Assembly (NCBI GenBank): GCA_964439815.1
Contig: CAYTPO010000174.1
Coordinates: forward strand, 1 to 15,096
DNA length: 15,096 nucleotides
Reading direction: 5' to 3'
Source: JALSHZ01 sp964439815
Lineage (GTDB): Bacteria > Pseudomonadota > Gammaproteobacteria > UWMA-0217
In this document: positions 6,771-15,096 of the stretch, in pieces
Layout: each line of letters begins with the position of its first letter
How positions within the stretch are numbered: the first letter of the stretch is position 1
Notes under the pieces: generated by a model
Databases searched by the model: none
The model's input: only the letters and a program-made list of their open reading frames with translations
Told to the model about the DNA's origin: nothing
Position numbers and translations under genes: made by a program

Positions 6771-7091
6771 ATGGACGCAATCAACACCAGTCAACTGCTC
6801 ACCCAGCTGCGGGAAATGGCCCAGCAATCGAGCATCCCCCTGTCCGACCACAAGTCAGCCGAGACCGGAGGCGAGTTTGGCCTGCTGCTGAAGCAGTCGA
6901 TCAAACAGGTCAATGAGCGGCAGAAGGCGGCTGCAAAACTGGCTGAACGCTTTGAAATGGAGGATCCCGACGTGGATCTGGCGCAGGTCATGGTCGAGAA
7001 GCAGAAAGCCACGATCGCCTTCGAGGCCTTGATCCAGGTACGGAAAAACTTGCTGACGGCATACCACGACATAATGAACATGCCGCTCTGA
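6771..7091 (+). CDS. fliE: Flagellar hook-basal body protein FliE
   Basis: FliE is a small rod-junction subunit linking the MS ring (FliF) to the proximal rod, and is among the first substrates exported. The 106-aa length is typical. The C-terminal half has the conserved pattern DPDVDLAQVMVEKQKATIAFEALIQVRKNLLTAYHDIMNMPL (about 64-106), matching the FliE helix that resembles rod proteins. The N-terminal part is variable and Gln/Ser-rich. A strong AAAGGGAGG at 6756-6764 precedes the ATG by 6 bases. It begins 30 bases after fleR stops. Homologous loci carry a sigma54 promoter here, but none with correct GG-N10-GC spacing was found, so read-through from fleR is possible. Confidence 0.95.
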   Translation: MDAINTSQLLTQLREMAQQSSIPLSDHKSAETGGEFGLLLKQSIKQVNERQKAAAKLAERFEMEDPDVDLAQVMVEKQKATIAFEALIQVRKNLLTAYHDIMNMPL

Positions 7092-7123
7092 TTTCCCAGA
7101 CAGATTAACAGACGATAAATTTA

Positions 7124-8815
7124 ATGAATCAATCCAATACGAATACAGCGGGGAACGCGGACTCACGCATGCTGTCACCCGGCGATCAGGTCAAGGCCTT
7201 TATCGCCAGTGGTGCCTGGTATCGTCACCTGACGTCTCTGCTGGCGCTGGCGGGTGTCATTACGCTGGGCGCGGCCATGCTGCTATGGGCATTAAAGCCC
7301 AGCATGGTTCCGGTCTATGGCAATCTGAGCCAGCAGGATGCACTGACCGTTACCGATACGCTGCGCGCCGACAACATCCCCTTTGAAATCCAGCGTGGTA
7401 CCGGCCTGGTACTGGTGCCGGCGGATCAGCTCGACAGTATCCGCCTGAAGCTGGCGGCCACGGGTATCAGCACGGCCAAGGACACCGGCATCGAAATGCT
7501 GCAGAAGGATCAGAGCCTGGGCACCAGCCGGTTCATCGAGAATGCGCGTTACCACCATGCCATGGAGACCGAGCTGTCACGCACCATCTCCAGCATGAAG
7601 AATATCGATACCGCGCGGGTTCACCTGGCCATCCCCAAGCAATCGGTCTTCATTCGCAACCGGGCCAAACCTTCGGCTTCCGTCATGGTGAAGATGATGC
7701 CCGGCCGCTCTCTGGAAGGTGAACAGGTGTCGGCCATCATTCACCTGGTAGCCTCCAGCATTCCCTATCTCGAATCGGGCGAAGTCACCATCGTCGACCA
7801 ATGGGGTCGCTTGCTATCCGATGGTGACGAAGGCAACGGGCTCGGAGCCGTGCGCAAGCAGTTCGACTATCAGCGCAAGCTCGAAAGCAACTTCACCAAG
7901 CGTATCGAGGATCTGCTGACTCCGATTCTCGGTGCCGGCAACGTCCGCGCCAAGGTCAATGCCGATGTGGACTTCACTTACAATGAAAGTACCCGTGAAG
8001 CCTACGATGGTGACCCGGCAAAAATCCGCTCCGAGCAAACGCAGGAAAACCAGACACGTGGCAGTGGGGCTGCCATCGGCATTCCCGGTGCACTCTCCAA
8101 CCAGCCTCCGGGCGCCGGTACCACCAAGACGAATGGCAAGAAAGGTGACAAGGCCGACGCTGCACCTACCAATATCAGTACCCAGGCCACTCGCAACTAT
8201 GAGCTGGACCGGACCATCAGCCATTCGCGAACCAGCGTTGGCCGCCTGAAGCGCCTGTCGGTAGCCGTCCTGGTGGATGACCGCACGACGGTCGATGAAA
8301 CGGGTGAAACCGTCAAGACACCACTGAGCGAAGAGGAAATCACGACGCTGACCAACATCGTGAAGAAAGCCATTGGTTACGATGAAAAACGTGGCGATAG
8401 CGTGGCCGTGTTCAACCAGTCATTTCAACCGGTGGAAGAGCCCGAGCCAGTGGCCGGTCCAGCCATCTGGGAGCAGCCCTGGGTCTGGAGCATGGCCAAG
8501 CAGGTGCTGACCGGTATCGGCATCATTCTGCTGGTGCTGCTGGTAGCCCGCCCGGCTGTCAGGAATCTGTTGCCAGCCCCCGCGCAGCTCGCAGCCAGCG
8601 ACAAGGAGCATTCCGAGGGTAACGATGATGATGCCCTGGCCGATGACCATGTTTCGCTGTCACACAATGCTGCCGGCAACAACGGTCAGGCACCCCAGCT
8701 AACTGCCCCCCCGCACGCCTATGGTGATGTCCTGAACCTGGCACGGGGTCTGGCCAATGAAGATCCCAAACGGGTTGCAAAGCTGATCAAGGACTGGGTG
8801 GCCAACAATGCCTGA
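7124..8815 (+). CDS. fliF: Flagellar MS-ring protein FliF
   Basis: FliF forms the inner-membrane MS ring on which rod, rotor and export gate are built. The 563-aa protein has a first membrane helix at about 37-57 and a large periplasmic ring-building region. The conserved YscJ/FliF section is at about 60-230 (including KDTGIEMLQKDQSLGTSRFIENARYHHAMETELSRTI), followed by a second ring motif and a disordered Gly/Lys-rich stretch. The second membrane helix is at about 459-475, and the cytoplasmic tail ends YGDVLNLARGLANEDPKRVAKLIKDWV, the known FliG-binding segment. Length is normal. No clear Shine-Dalgarno precedes the ATG at 7124; an internal ATG at residue 16 (7169) is an alternative, less likely. 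fliG overlaps its end by 8 bases. Confidence 0.96.
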   Translation: MNQSNTNTAGNADSRMLSPGDQVKAFIASGAWYRHLTSLLALAGVITLGAAMLLWALKPSMVPVYGNLSQQDALTVTDTLRADNIPFEIQRGTGLVLVPADQLDSIRLKLAATGISTAKDTGIEMLQKDQSLGTSRFIENARYHHAMETELSRTISSMKNIDTARVHLAIPKQSVFIRNRAKPSASVMVKMMPGRSLEGEQVSAIIHLVASSIPYLESGEVTIVDQWGRLLSDGDEGNGLGAVRKQFDYQRKLESNFTKRIEDLLTPILGAGNVRAKVNADVDFTYNESTREAYDGDPAKIRSEQTQENQTRGSGAAIGIPGALSNQPPGAGTTKTNGKKGDKADAAPTNISTQATRNYELDRTISHSRTSVGRLKRLSVAVLVDDRTTVDETGETVKTPLSEEEITTLTNIVKKAIGYDEKRGDSVAVFNQSFQPVEEPEPVAGPAIWEQPWVWSMAKQVLTGIGIILLVLLVARPAVRNLLPAPAQLAASDKEHSEGNDDDALADDHVSLSHNAAGNNGQAPQLTAPPHAYGDVLNLARGLANEDPKRVAKLIKDWVANNA

Positions 8816-9848
8816 CAAGATGCCCGGTGGGCCTAACGGCGGCACCGATCCGCTGGAGTCCCTGGATGGCCCAGGGCGCGCCGCCATCCTGCTGATGGCG
8901 CTCGGTGAGGAGGATGCCGCCCAGGTACTCCGCCACATGGAACCCGAGGAGGTGCAATCCCTCGGTATGGCCATGACTTCGCTGAAGAGCGTCAGCCAAC
9001 GCGAGATTCGCGGTGTACTGGATCGCTTCATGGAAAACCTCGGCGAGCAGTCCTCACTGTCGATCGGCACCGATGAATTCCTGCGCAAGACACTGGTGAA
9101 TGCCATGGGTCGCGAGAAAGCCAACAATATCATGGCGCAGGTACTGGTGGATTCGGAGCCCAAGGGACTCGACACGCTGAACTGGATGGATCCGCGCGCC
9201 ATCGCCAATATCATTCGCGATGAGCATCCGCAGATCATCGCCATTGTGCTGGCCCATGTGTCACACGCCAAGGCGGGCCAGGTGCTGGATCTGCTGCCAC
9301 ACGATGTACAGACCGATGTCATGGTGCGCGTGGCGGGACTGGATTCCGTCCACCCCGCCGCCATCGAGGAGCTAGACCAGGTCATGCAGAAACGATTCGA
9401 GGAAGAGCCGGAGGTCATCGTCTCAGGCCTCGGCGGCATCAAGGTGGCGGCCGAGATTCTCAACTCCGTCTCCTCTGCGACCGAAACACGGGTCTTCGAT
9501 GCGCTGACAGAATACAACGACGACATGAGCGAGAAGATCCAGGAAAACATGTTCGTCTTCGAGAACCTGCTGGCACTGGACGACCGCGGCATGCAGCTGC
9601 TGCTACGCGAAATACCGCAGGAAAAGATTGTCCGTGCGCTGAAAGGCACGTCTCTGGAAATCCAGCAGAAGGTTTTCCGCAATGTCTCGCAGAACGCTGC
9701 CGAACTGATGCGCGACGACCTTGATGCCATGGGACCGATCAGGTTGCGGGAGGGCGAGGAAGTGCAGAAAGACATCATGGCGATGGCACAACGCCTGGCC
9801 GAGGAAGGACAGATCGCACTGGGCAGCAAGGATGATGAATTTGTCTAG
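8808..9848 (+). CDS. fliG: Flagellar motor switch protein FliG
   Basis: FliG is the rotor protein that contacts the stators, couples FliF to FliM and generates torque. The 346-aa protein has FliG_N (about 18-115), the middle domain with EHPQ at 139-142 and the GG hinge (GLGG 207-210), and the C-terminal domain with MFVF at 248-251 and the torque helix. Compared with E. coli FliG, the charged torque residues appear as Lys279 (K264), Asp303-Asp304 (D288-D289) and Arg312 (R297). The R281 position is Asn296 (SQNAAE instead of SQRAA). The start overlaps the fliF stop by 8 bases, implying translational coupling. fliH overlaps its 3' end. The identity is very secure; the effect of the Asn is unknown. 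Confidence 0.97.
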   Translation: MPDKMPGGPNGGTDPLESLDGPGRAAILLMALGEEDAAQVLRHMEPEEVQSLGMAMTSLKSVSQREIRGVLDRFMENLGEQSSLSIGTDEFLRKTLVNAMGREKANNIMAQVLVDSEPKGLDTLNWMDPRAIANIIRDEHPQIIAIVLAHVSHAKAGQVLDLLPHDVQTDVMVRVAGLDSVHPAAIEELDQVMQKRFEEEPEVIVSGLGGIKVAAEILNSVSSATETRVFDALTEYNDDMSEKIQENMFVFENLLALDDRGMQLLLREIPQEKIVRALKGTSLEIQQKVFRNVSQNAAELMRDDLDAMGPIRLREGEEVQKDIMAMAQRLAEEGQIALGSKDDEFV

Positions 9849-10569
9849 AATCATTTCCGCAGACAAGGCCGGCAAGGGGCAACCGTGGCTGACTTCCAGA
9901 ACGAAGCCTGCCGCTTCTGGCAGTGACTTCGTCCCGGCCTCGTTCACCAGCTCCCGCGCCGATATCAATGCCCTTGCCATCCGCGAAGCCGCCCAGCAGG
10001 AAGGATTTCGCGAAGGCTATGAGGAGGGACAGCAGGCCGCACGCGGTGAAATTGCGGCACTGCAGGCCCGGCTCGAAGCCAGTCTGGAATTCATTGCCAA
10101 TCCCGTCGGGCAGCTGGATCAGCAGATCGAGCGCGAACTGGTGGAGCTGGCACTGGCGGTAGCCCGCCAGATTTTGCGTCGGGAGATCAAGACCGACCCC
10201 AAACATCTCGTGGGGCTGATTCGCGAAGCCGTCAAGCAGTTACCCAGCAACTCACAGAAGATCACCATCCACTTGTGGCCGGACGATGCGCAGATCCTGC
10301 GTGAGCTGCTGCACGAAAGTGACAAGGAGCAGCACTGGCAGATCATCGATGATCCGGCATTGAAGCAGGGGGATTGCACCATTCATACCGATTCATCATT
10401 CATCGATGCCAGTGTCGATGCACTGATCTCCCGGCTGGCCGTGGATATGCTGGGGGGACACCGCAATGGCGACCCGACCGGGGCGACACCACAAGCCGGT
10501 TCGCAACGCCGCGGCAGCAAGCCAACGCTTTCTGCCGACACCGAAGACGACGGCATCAGGCGGCCATAG
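9832..10569 (+). CDS. fliH: Flagellar export regulator FliH
   Basis: FliH is the stalk or stator-like partner of the FliI ATPase, anchoring it near the C ring and regulating its activity. About 245 aa: an N-terminal segment with the family-like opening SRIISADKAGKGQPW, a glycine-repeat helix GFREGYEEG (Gly58, 62, 66: the GxxxG pattern typical of FliH), and the conserved C-terminal domain at about 95-207 (ELVELALAVARQILRREIKTDP onward). A 36-residue polar tail after about 209 looks disordered. The start is uncertain. Tandem ATGs at 9832 and 9835 sit too close to AAGGA (9828-9832), while an in-frame TTG at 9841 has ideal 8-base spacing and would give MSRIIS. The gene overlaps fliG by 8-17 bases, and fliI begins 3 bases after its stop. 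Confidence 0.92.
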   Translation: MMNLSRIISADKAGKGQPWLTSRTKPAASGSDFVPASFTSSRADINALAIREAAQQEGFREGYEEGQQAARGEIAALQARLEASLEFIANPVGQLDQQIERELVELALAVARQILRREIKTDPKHLVGLIREAVKQLPSNSQKITIHLWPDDAQILRELLHESDKEQHWQIIDDPALKQGDCTIHTDSSFIDASVDALISRLAVDMLGGHRNGDPTGATPQAGSQRRGSKPTLSADTEDDGIRRP

Positions 10570-10572
10570 GTC

Positions 10573-11946
10573 ATGCCACAACAGCACCGCCACAACCGCT
10601 GGGCAGAACGTCTGGCGCAGCACCGGGAAAACCTGCCGCCAATTCTGCCCATCGTCAAGGGCCAGCTGGAGCGCATGGCAGGTCTGACCCTGGAAGCCGT
10701 GGGCGTAAGAGCTGCCGTGGGTGCACGCTGTCTGATCGAGTCACCCAGCGGTTCTCCGATCGAATGTGAAGTGGTCGGTTTCAGCAGCGACAAGACCTTT
10801 CTGATGCCAACCGGCGATACCCATGGCATCACGCCCGGTGCACTGGTCACACCCAGTCGCCAGCAACTGGAAATTCCCGTGGGCCCACAGCTGCTCGGTC
10901 GTGTCATTGACGCACACGGCACCCCGCTAGACGGGAAAGGACCGATCCCGCATGAGCAATGGCAGCCACTGACCGCCAAACCCATCAACCCCCTCGCCCG
11001 CACACCGATTCATGAGCCGCTCGATGTCGGCGTACGCGCCATCAACGGCCTGCTGACCATTGGTCGCGGCCAGCGCATGGGGCTTTTTGCGGGAAGTGGC
11101 GTCGGCAAGAGTGTGCTGCTGGGGATGATGACGCGCAATACCAGCGCCGATATCACCGTTGTGGGTCTGATCGGTGAACGTGGTCGTGAGGTGAACGAAT
11201 TCGTTCGCGACATCCTGGGCGCCGAAGGTCTGGAAAATGCCGTGGTGGTTGCGGTGCCGGCCGATAATCCCCCGTTGCAGCGACTGCACGGGGCCATGGT
11301 GGCCACCAGCATTGCAGAATACTTTCGTGATCAGGGCAAGGACGTGCTGCTGCTGATCGACTCTCTTACCCGCTTTGCCCAGGCGCAGCGGGAAATTGCG
11401 CTGGCCATTGGTGAACCACCCGCTACCAAGGGCTACCCACCTTCGGTCTTTGCCAAGCTGCCACAACTGGTCGAACGCGCCGGCAACAGCGACGAATTCA
11501 ATGGTTCGATCACGGCGATTTATACCGTACTGGCCGAGGGTGACGACCAGAACGACCCGGTCGTGGATTCTGCCCGCGCAGTGCTGGATGGGCATATCGT
11601 GCTCTCCCGCCCGCTGGCGGAATCGGGCCACTACCCCGCCATCGACATCGAGGCATCAGTCTCCCGGCTGATGAATACCGTGGCCTCCCCTGCCCAGCGC
11701 ATCGCTGCACAGACCTTTCGTGCAACCTACAGTCTGTACCAGGAAAACCGTGATCTGATCACAATGGGTATCTATCAATCGGGATCGAACCCCGAGTTGG
11801 ACAAGGCCATCGCCCAGTTTCCACGCCTGACACATTTCCTGCGCCAGGATCTGCATGAAGCCGTCACCTTCGATGACAGTCTTTTGGGACTCCAGTCAGC
11901 AATTGCCACAGGCGCGACTGCCGGAACCGGATCCATAACCGATTAA
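10573..11946 (+). CDS. fliI: Flagellum-specific export ATPase FliI
   Basis: FliI is the hexameric ATPase of the flagellar type III export apparatus, related to the F1 beta subunit. The 457-aa protein is full length. A small beta-rich N-terminal domain (about 25-105) precedes the ATPase core, with Walker A AGSGVGKS at 173-180, catalytic-glutamate region GERGRE 201-206, Walker B VLLLID 258-263, DSLTRFAQAQREIALAIGEPPATKGYPPSVFAKLPQL from 263, and AEGDDQNDP about 321-329. A helical C-terminal domain follows. The start lies 3 bases after fliH. AGGCGG at 10558-10563, inside fliH, is a possible ribosome binding site with 9-base spacing. After its stop there is an unusual 129-base gap before fliJ. 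Confidence 0.98.
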   Translation: MPQQHRHNRWAERLAQHRENLPPILPIVKGQLERMAGLTLEAVGVRAAVGARCLIESPSGSPIECEVVGFSSDKTFLMPTGDTHGITPGALVTPSRQQLEIPVGPQLLGRVIDAHGTPLDGKGPIPHEQWQPLTAKPINPLARTPIHEPLDVGVRAINGLLTIGRGQRMGLFAGSGVGKSVLLGMMTRNTSADITVVGLIGERGREVNEFVRDILGAEGLENAVVVAVPADNPPLQRLHGAMVATSIAEYFRDQGKDVLLLIDSLTRFAQAQREIALAIGEPPATKGYPPSVFAKLPQLVERAGNSDEFNGSITAIYTVLAEGDDQNDPVVDSARAVLDGHIVLSRPLAESGHYPAIDIEASVSRLMNTVASPAQRIAAQTFRATYSLYQENRDLITMGIYQSGSNPELDKAIAQFPRLTHFLRQDLHEAVTFDDSLLGLQSAIATGATAGTGSITD

Positions 11947-12053
11947 CCATTATCCAGGCATGGCAGACTATGCTCTGAAAATCGTCTGAATCCAAGGTTT
12001 CCAAACTATCGGGTACCACCAGATATCGGGCAATTTTGGATAACACCAGGATG

Positions 12054-12067
12054 AAAGGAGCAGCTCC
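12054..12067 (+). promoter_or_regulatory. Shine-Dalgarno of fliJ in a small hairpin
   Basis: AAAGGAG (12054-12060) is the best ribosome binding site but lies 15 bases from the ATG at 12076, further than usual. Its GGAG (12057-12060) can pair with CTCC (12064-12067) across a 3-base loop. No alternative in-frame start lies closer, since TGA at 12052-12054 closes the frame. Translation of fliJ may therefore be weak or regulated. Confidence 0.35.
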
Positions 12068-12075
12068 CACTACCC

Positions 12076-12513
12076 ATGAAATCGACGAAAAGATTGAAAC
12101 CCATTCTTGGCATCGCCATTCGGCAACAGGAAAAGAAAGAAGCTGAACTGGCCAGTACACTGCGGATGAAGAATCAGGCAGAACAGCAATTACTGCAGCT
12201 TAAAACCTACCGCAGCGAATACCATAGCAATCTTGCCAACGGTCACAGCATCAATATTTCCCAGTTGATCAATCAACAGCGATTCATCTCCCAACTGGAC
12301 CTTGCCATTTCGGCACAAAATGAAAAAACCAGCAATATTGATTCTCTGGCCAGCAAACACCGGCAGGACTGGCATCATGCCAAGAACAAGCGGGATGCAC
12401 TGGAAAATCTGCTGGAAAAACGGCTGGAGGCCCTGCGCCGGAAAATCGAAAAAGCCGACCAGTTGGAGCAGGACAACCGCACCATCAGGCAAGGCTACAG
12501 AATTCACGCCTGA
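12076..12513 (+). CDS. fliJ: Flagellar export chaperone FliJ
   Basis: FliJ is a coiled-coil protein that forms the central stalk of the FliI ring, linking it to FlhA in the export gate. The 145-aa length matches the usual 145-150. Nearly the whole protein is a charged helical hairpin: helix 1 at about 15-60 (RQQEKKEAELASTLRMKNQAEQQLLQL), and helix 2 at about 78-138, containing HHAKNKRDALENLLEKRLEALRRKIEKADQLEQ. The closing segment matches the FliJ C terminus. Sequence conservation is low in this family, but position after fliI and the coiled-coil pattern make it secure. It follows a 129-base gap with no confident promoter, and its codons look more A-rich than those of fliI. Confidence 0.92.
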   Translation: MKSTKRLKPILGIAIRQQEKKEAELASTLRMKNQAEQQLLQLKTYRSEYHSNLANGHSINISQLINQQRFISQLDLAISAQNEKTSNIDSLASKHRQDWHHAKNKRDALENLLEKRLEALRRKIEKADQLEQDNRTIRQGYRIHA

Positions 12514-12538
12514 TCCATCACACCATGCCGACAGAAGT

Positions 12539-12554
12539 TGGCACTGAAATTGCG
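12539..12554 (+). promoter_or_regulatory. Sigma54 (RpoN)-type promoter of fliK
   Basis: TGGCAC (12539-12544) and TTGCG (12550-12554) place GG (12540-12541) and GC (12552-12553) exactly 10 bases apart, an almost perfect match to TGGCAC-N5-TTGCA. Transcription would start near 12565, leaving a 74-nt leader before fliK. It begins 26 bases after the fliJ stop, so fliK can be expressed separately from fliE-J, fitting its late role in hook-length control. AATCAATCATTTAA-like sequence at 12571-12584 partly resembles a FleQ box, but only weakly. Confidence 0.8.
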
Positions 12555-12638
12555 CATTAATCCGTAGATCAATCATTTAATGCTGACGGGACAAGAACCA
12601 CTCCGGCAGTTTACGTAGAAAACAAGGATGTTTTAACC

Positions 12639-14156
<1,518 letters not shown>

Positions 14157-14188
14157 TACACCCCTCGGATTCAGGGTAAACCCACGCT

Positions 14189-14344
14189 TAGGAGCCTGTC
14201 CGAGAATAGGGAGCCTACTGGGGGTAAATTAAGTCAGTTTATCGTGTGAGGAGAATAGCAGAGCTATTTGACGAACAGGATAACCTGACTTAATCGGCAT
14301 CCAGAGATTTGCCGCCAAACAGCGTTGAGTCCGACAGGCTCCTA
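14189..14344. mobile_element. MITE-like non-coding inverted-repeat element (about 152 bp)
   Basis: Outer inverted repeats GGAGCCTGTCCGA (14191-14203) and TCCGACAGGCTCC (14330-14342) match at 12 of 13 positions. They are flanked by TA at 14189-14190 and 14343-14344, a possible target duplication. Inside, 14228-14243 and 14279-14294 are inverted repeats matching at 15 of 16 positions, and AATAGC/GCTATT (14254-14259 / 14263-14268) forms an inner stem. GGAGCCT-like sequence is repeated as TAGGGAGCCT at 14207-14216. No transposase is encoded, so it would need one in trans. The same end occurs at the window start. Family unassigned. The folded RNA could also act as a terminator of fliK transcripts. 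Confidence 0.72.
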
Positions 14345-14474
14345 GTGGTGCAATACCACCGGCGTACAGCGGCTCCTCCACAGGCCCACCCGCTCTTCGT
14401 CCGATGCCCGTCACGATTTTTCACTACCACTGAAACTCCCGCCCTGCCACGGTACATCACCCCGATGACCCAGC

Positions 14475-14488
14475 GACAAATATTTGTC
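14475..14488. promoter_or_regulatory. Perfect 14-bp palindrome, candidate activator site for fliL
   Basis: GACAAATATTTGTC is its own reverse complement. It lies in non-coding DNA about 114 bases upstream of the fliL -24 element, a typical distance for the upstream enhancer of a sigma54 activator dimer. Length and GAC/GTC ends fit Fis-domain activators such as FleQ or FleR, but the sequence differs from the FleQ consensus I recall. The binder is inferred. Confidence 0.5.
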
Positions 14489-14517
14489 ACGCCAATCCAC
14501 TGCGGGAAAAACAGCAA

Positions 14518-14531
14518 GTCAACTTATTGGC
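14518..14531. promoter_or_regulatory. FleQ-box-like site upstream of fliL
   Basis: GTCAACTTATTGGC matches 10 of 14 positions of the FleQ consensus I recall from Pseudomonas (GTCAATAAATTGAC). It lies 70 bases upstream of the fliL -24 element. It may be a second, weaker activator site beside the palindrome at 14475. The consensus is from memory and the match could be chance. Confidence 0.3.
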
Positions 14532-14601
14532 GCCAGCAGGCCAAACTGCGACTTCCATCTTCCCTGCCGTACCATTTTTGCGACAAGCAGCCTAAAGGAA
14601 G

Positions 14602-14617
14602 TGGCATGGCGATTGCA
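14602..14617 (+). promoter_or_regulatory. Sigma54 (RpoN)-type promoter of fliL
   Basis: TGGCAT (14602-14607) and TTGCA (14613-14617), with GG (14603-14604) and GC (14615-14616) 10 bases apart, differ from TGGCAC-N5-TTGCA at one base. Start near 14628, leader about 37 nt. It lets fliL and the genes after it be expressed independently of the fliK side, despite the inserted element. Confidence 0.82.
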
Positions 14618-14664
14618 TACTACACAGACAGGTAATTCATATAATTTCAGCAAGGAATGCACAA

Positions 14665-15096
14665 ATGAAAAAATGGTTAATGATTGGTGGTGGCGCAGCA
14701 GCCTTGATTGGCGTATCCGTAGGTCTTTCCCTGTTTCTGACAGGCGGTATGAGCAAGCAGGCAGAGGCCACTGCCCAGGTTGCGCCCCCCCCACAGGAAA
14801 ATCCGTTCAAGAAGGCACAGTACATAAAAATGGAGCCCTTCATTGTCACACTGGCCAATAAATCCCGCCCCAACATGCTGCAGATCGATGTCTCTGCCTC
14901 GACAACCGATGCAGAAGCAGTGGAAGCATTCAAACAACACACACCGGTCATCAGAAACAACTTGCTGATGCTGATGAACGCCCAGGATGTCAAAAGACTG
15001 CAAACCAACGAAGGCAAAGAGGCATTGCGCCAGGAAGCCTTGACTGCGGTACAGGAAATCATGAAGGAGCGTTACGGTTCGGAAGGCATCGACGAA
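14665..15096 (+). CDS. fliL: Flagellar basal body-associated protein FliL (3' end beyond window)
   Basis: FliL is a single-pass inner-membrane protein that rings or supports the MotAB stators, influencing torque and, in some bacteria, swarming. 144 codons are visible and remain open at the right edge. MKKWLMIGGGAAALIGVSVGLSLFLTGG gives a short cytoplasmic start and a membrane helix at about 5-26. A Pro/Gln-rich linker (about 30-47) then leads to the periplasmic domain with YIKMEPFIVTLANKSRPNMLQIDVSAST (about 53-80), the FliL hallmark, and the helix HTPVIRNNLLMLMNAQDVKRLQTNEGKEALRQEAL. Typical length is 140-180 aa, so only a short C-terminal part should be missing. AAGGA at 14652-14656 lies 8 bases before the ATG. 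fliM-fliN-fliO-P-Q-R would be expected next. Confidence 0.95.
   Translation, partial: MKKWLMIGGGAAALIGVSVGLSLFLTGGMSKQAEATAQVAPPPQENPFKKAQYIKMEPFIVTLANKSRPNMLQIDVSASTTDAEAVEAFKQHTPVIRNNLLMLMNAQDVKRLQTNEGKEALRQEALTAVQEIMKERYGSEGIDE

Noticed and set aside
6096..6851. 251-aa open frame antisense to fleR and fliE
   Set aside because: It is a mirror of the well-supported + strand genes with no family resemblance of its own.
8699..9829. Long 376-aa open frame antisense to fliG
   Set aside because: Ser/Arg-rich low-complexity translation is typical of the reverse frame of a GC-rich gene; fliG on the + strand is unmistakable.
14309..14635. 108-aa open frame between the MITE-like element and fliL
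   Set aside because: It begins inside the element, runs across the palindrome and the sigma54 promoter, has no ribosome binding site and resembles no family.

Overview
The window is part of a flagellar structural and regulatory locus from a gammaproteobacterium with a polar-type flagellum. The order is fliC-fliD-fliS-fliT-fleQ-fleR-fliE-fliF-fliG-fliH-fliI-fliJ-fliK-fliL, all on the + strand, with fliL cut by the right edge. FleQ/FleR-type sigma54 activators beside a fliE-L operon match the Pseudomonas/Vibrio arrangement rather than the enteric FlhDC one. Protein style suggests a free-living non-enteric gammaproteobacterium, possibly Chromatiales-like. The genus cannot be read from the sequence.

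Layout. At 1-12 lies the end of a small inverted-repeat element whose fuller relative sits at 14189-14344. At 196-3384 is the filament block: flagellin under a FliA (sigma28)-like promoter, a strong intrinsic terminator, then a sigma54-type promoter reading the cap fliD and the chaperones fliS and fliT. A gene-free 507-base gap follows (3385-3891), with a C-rich, G-poor stretch and hairpins that look like a transcription end. Two regulators follow at 3892-6740: FleQ (master activator) and FleR (second-tier activator). The FleS kinase gene normally between them is missing. At 6771-12513 are the basal body and export genes fliE-fliJ, tightly packed except for 129 bases before fliJ. At 12539-14156 is fliK with its own near-consensus sigma54 promoter. 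At 14157-14664 is a second long non-coding gap holding a 152-base MITE-like element, a perfect 14-base palindrome, a FleQ-box-like site and a sigma54 promoter, followed by fliL.

How it works together. FleQ with RpoN is expected to start the cascade. FleR with RpoN should serve later operons (plausibly the fliK, fliL and fliD promoters seen here). FliA drives flagellin once the hook is finished. FliF and FliG form the MS ring and rotor, FliE joins ring to rod, FliH-FliI-FliJ power export, FliK measures the hook, FliL supports the stators, FliC and FliD form the filament and its cap, and FliS and FliT are chaperones.

The main oddity is regulatory. FleR has Glu54 where a receiver should have its phosphorylated Asp, and its upstream acidic pair is also degraded, in a locus without fleS. 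FleQ has Gln135 where known c-di-GMP-binding homologues have an essential Arg. Together these suggest a flagellar cascade partly uncoupled from FleS phosphorylation and perhaps from c-di-GMP. No CRISPR array, tRNA, rRNA, phage gene or intact transposase was seen.
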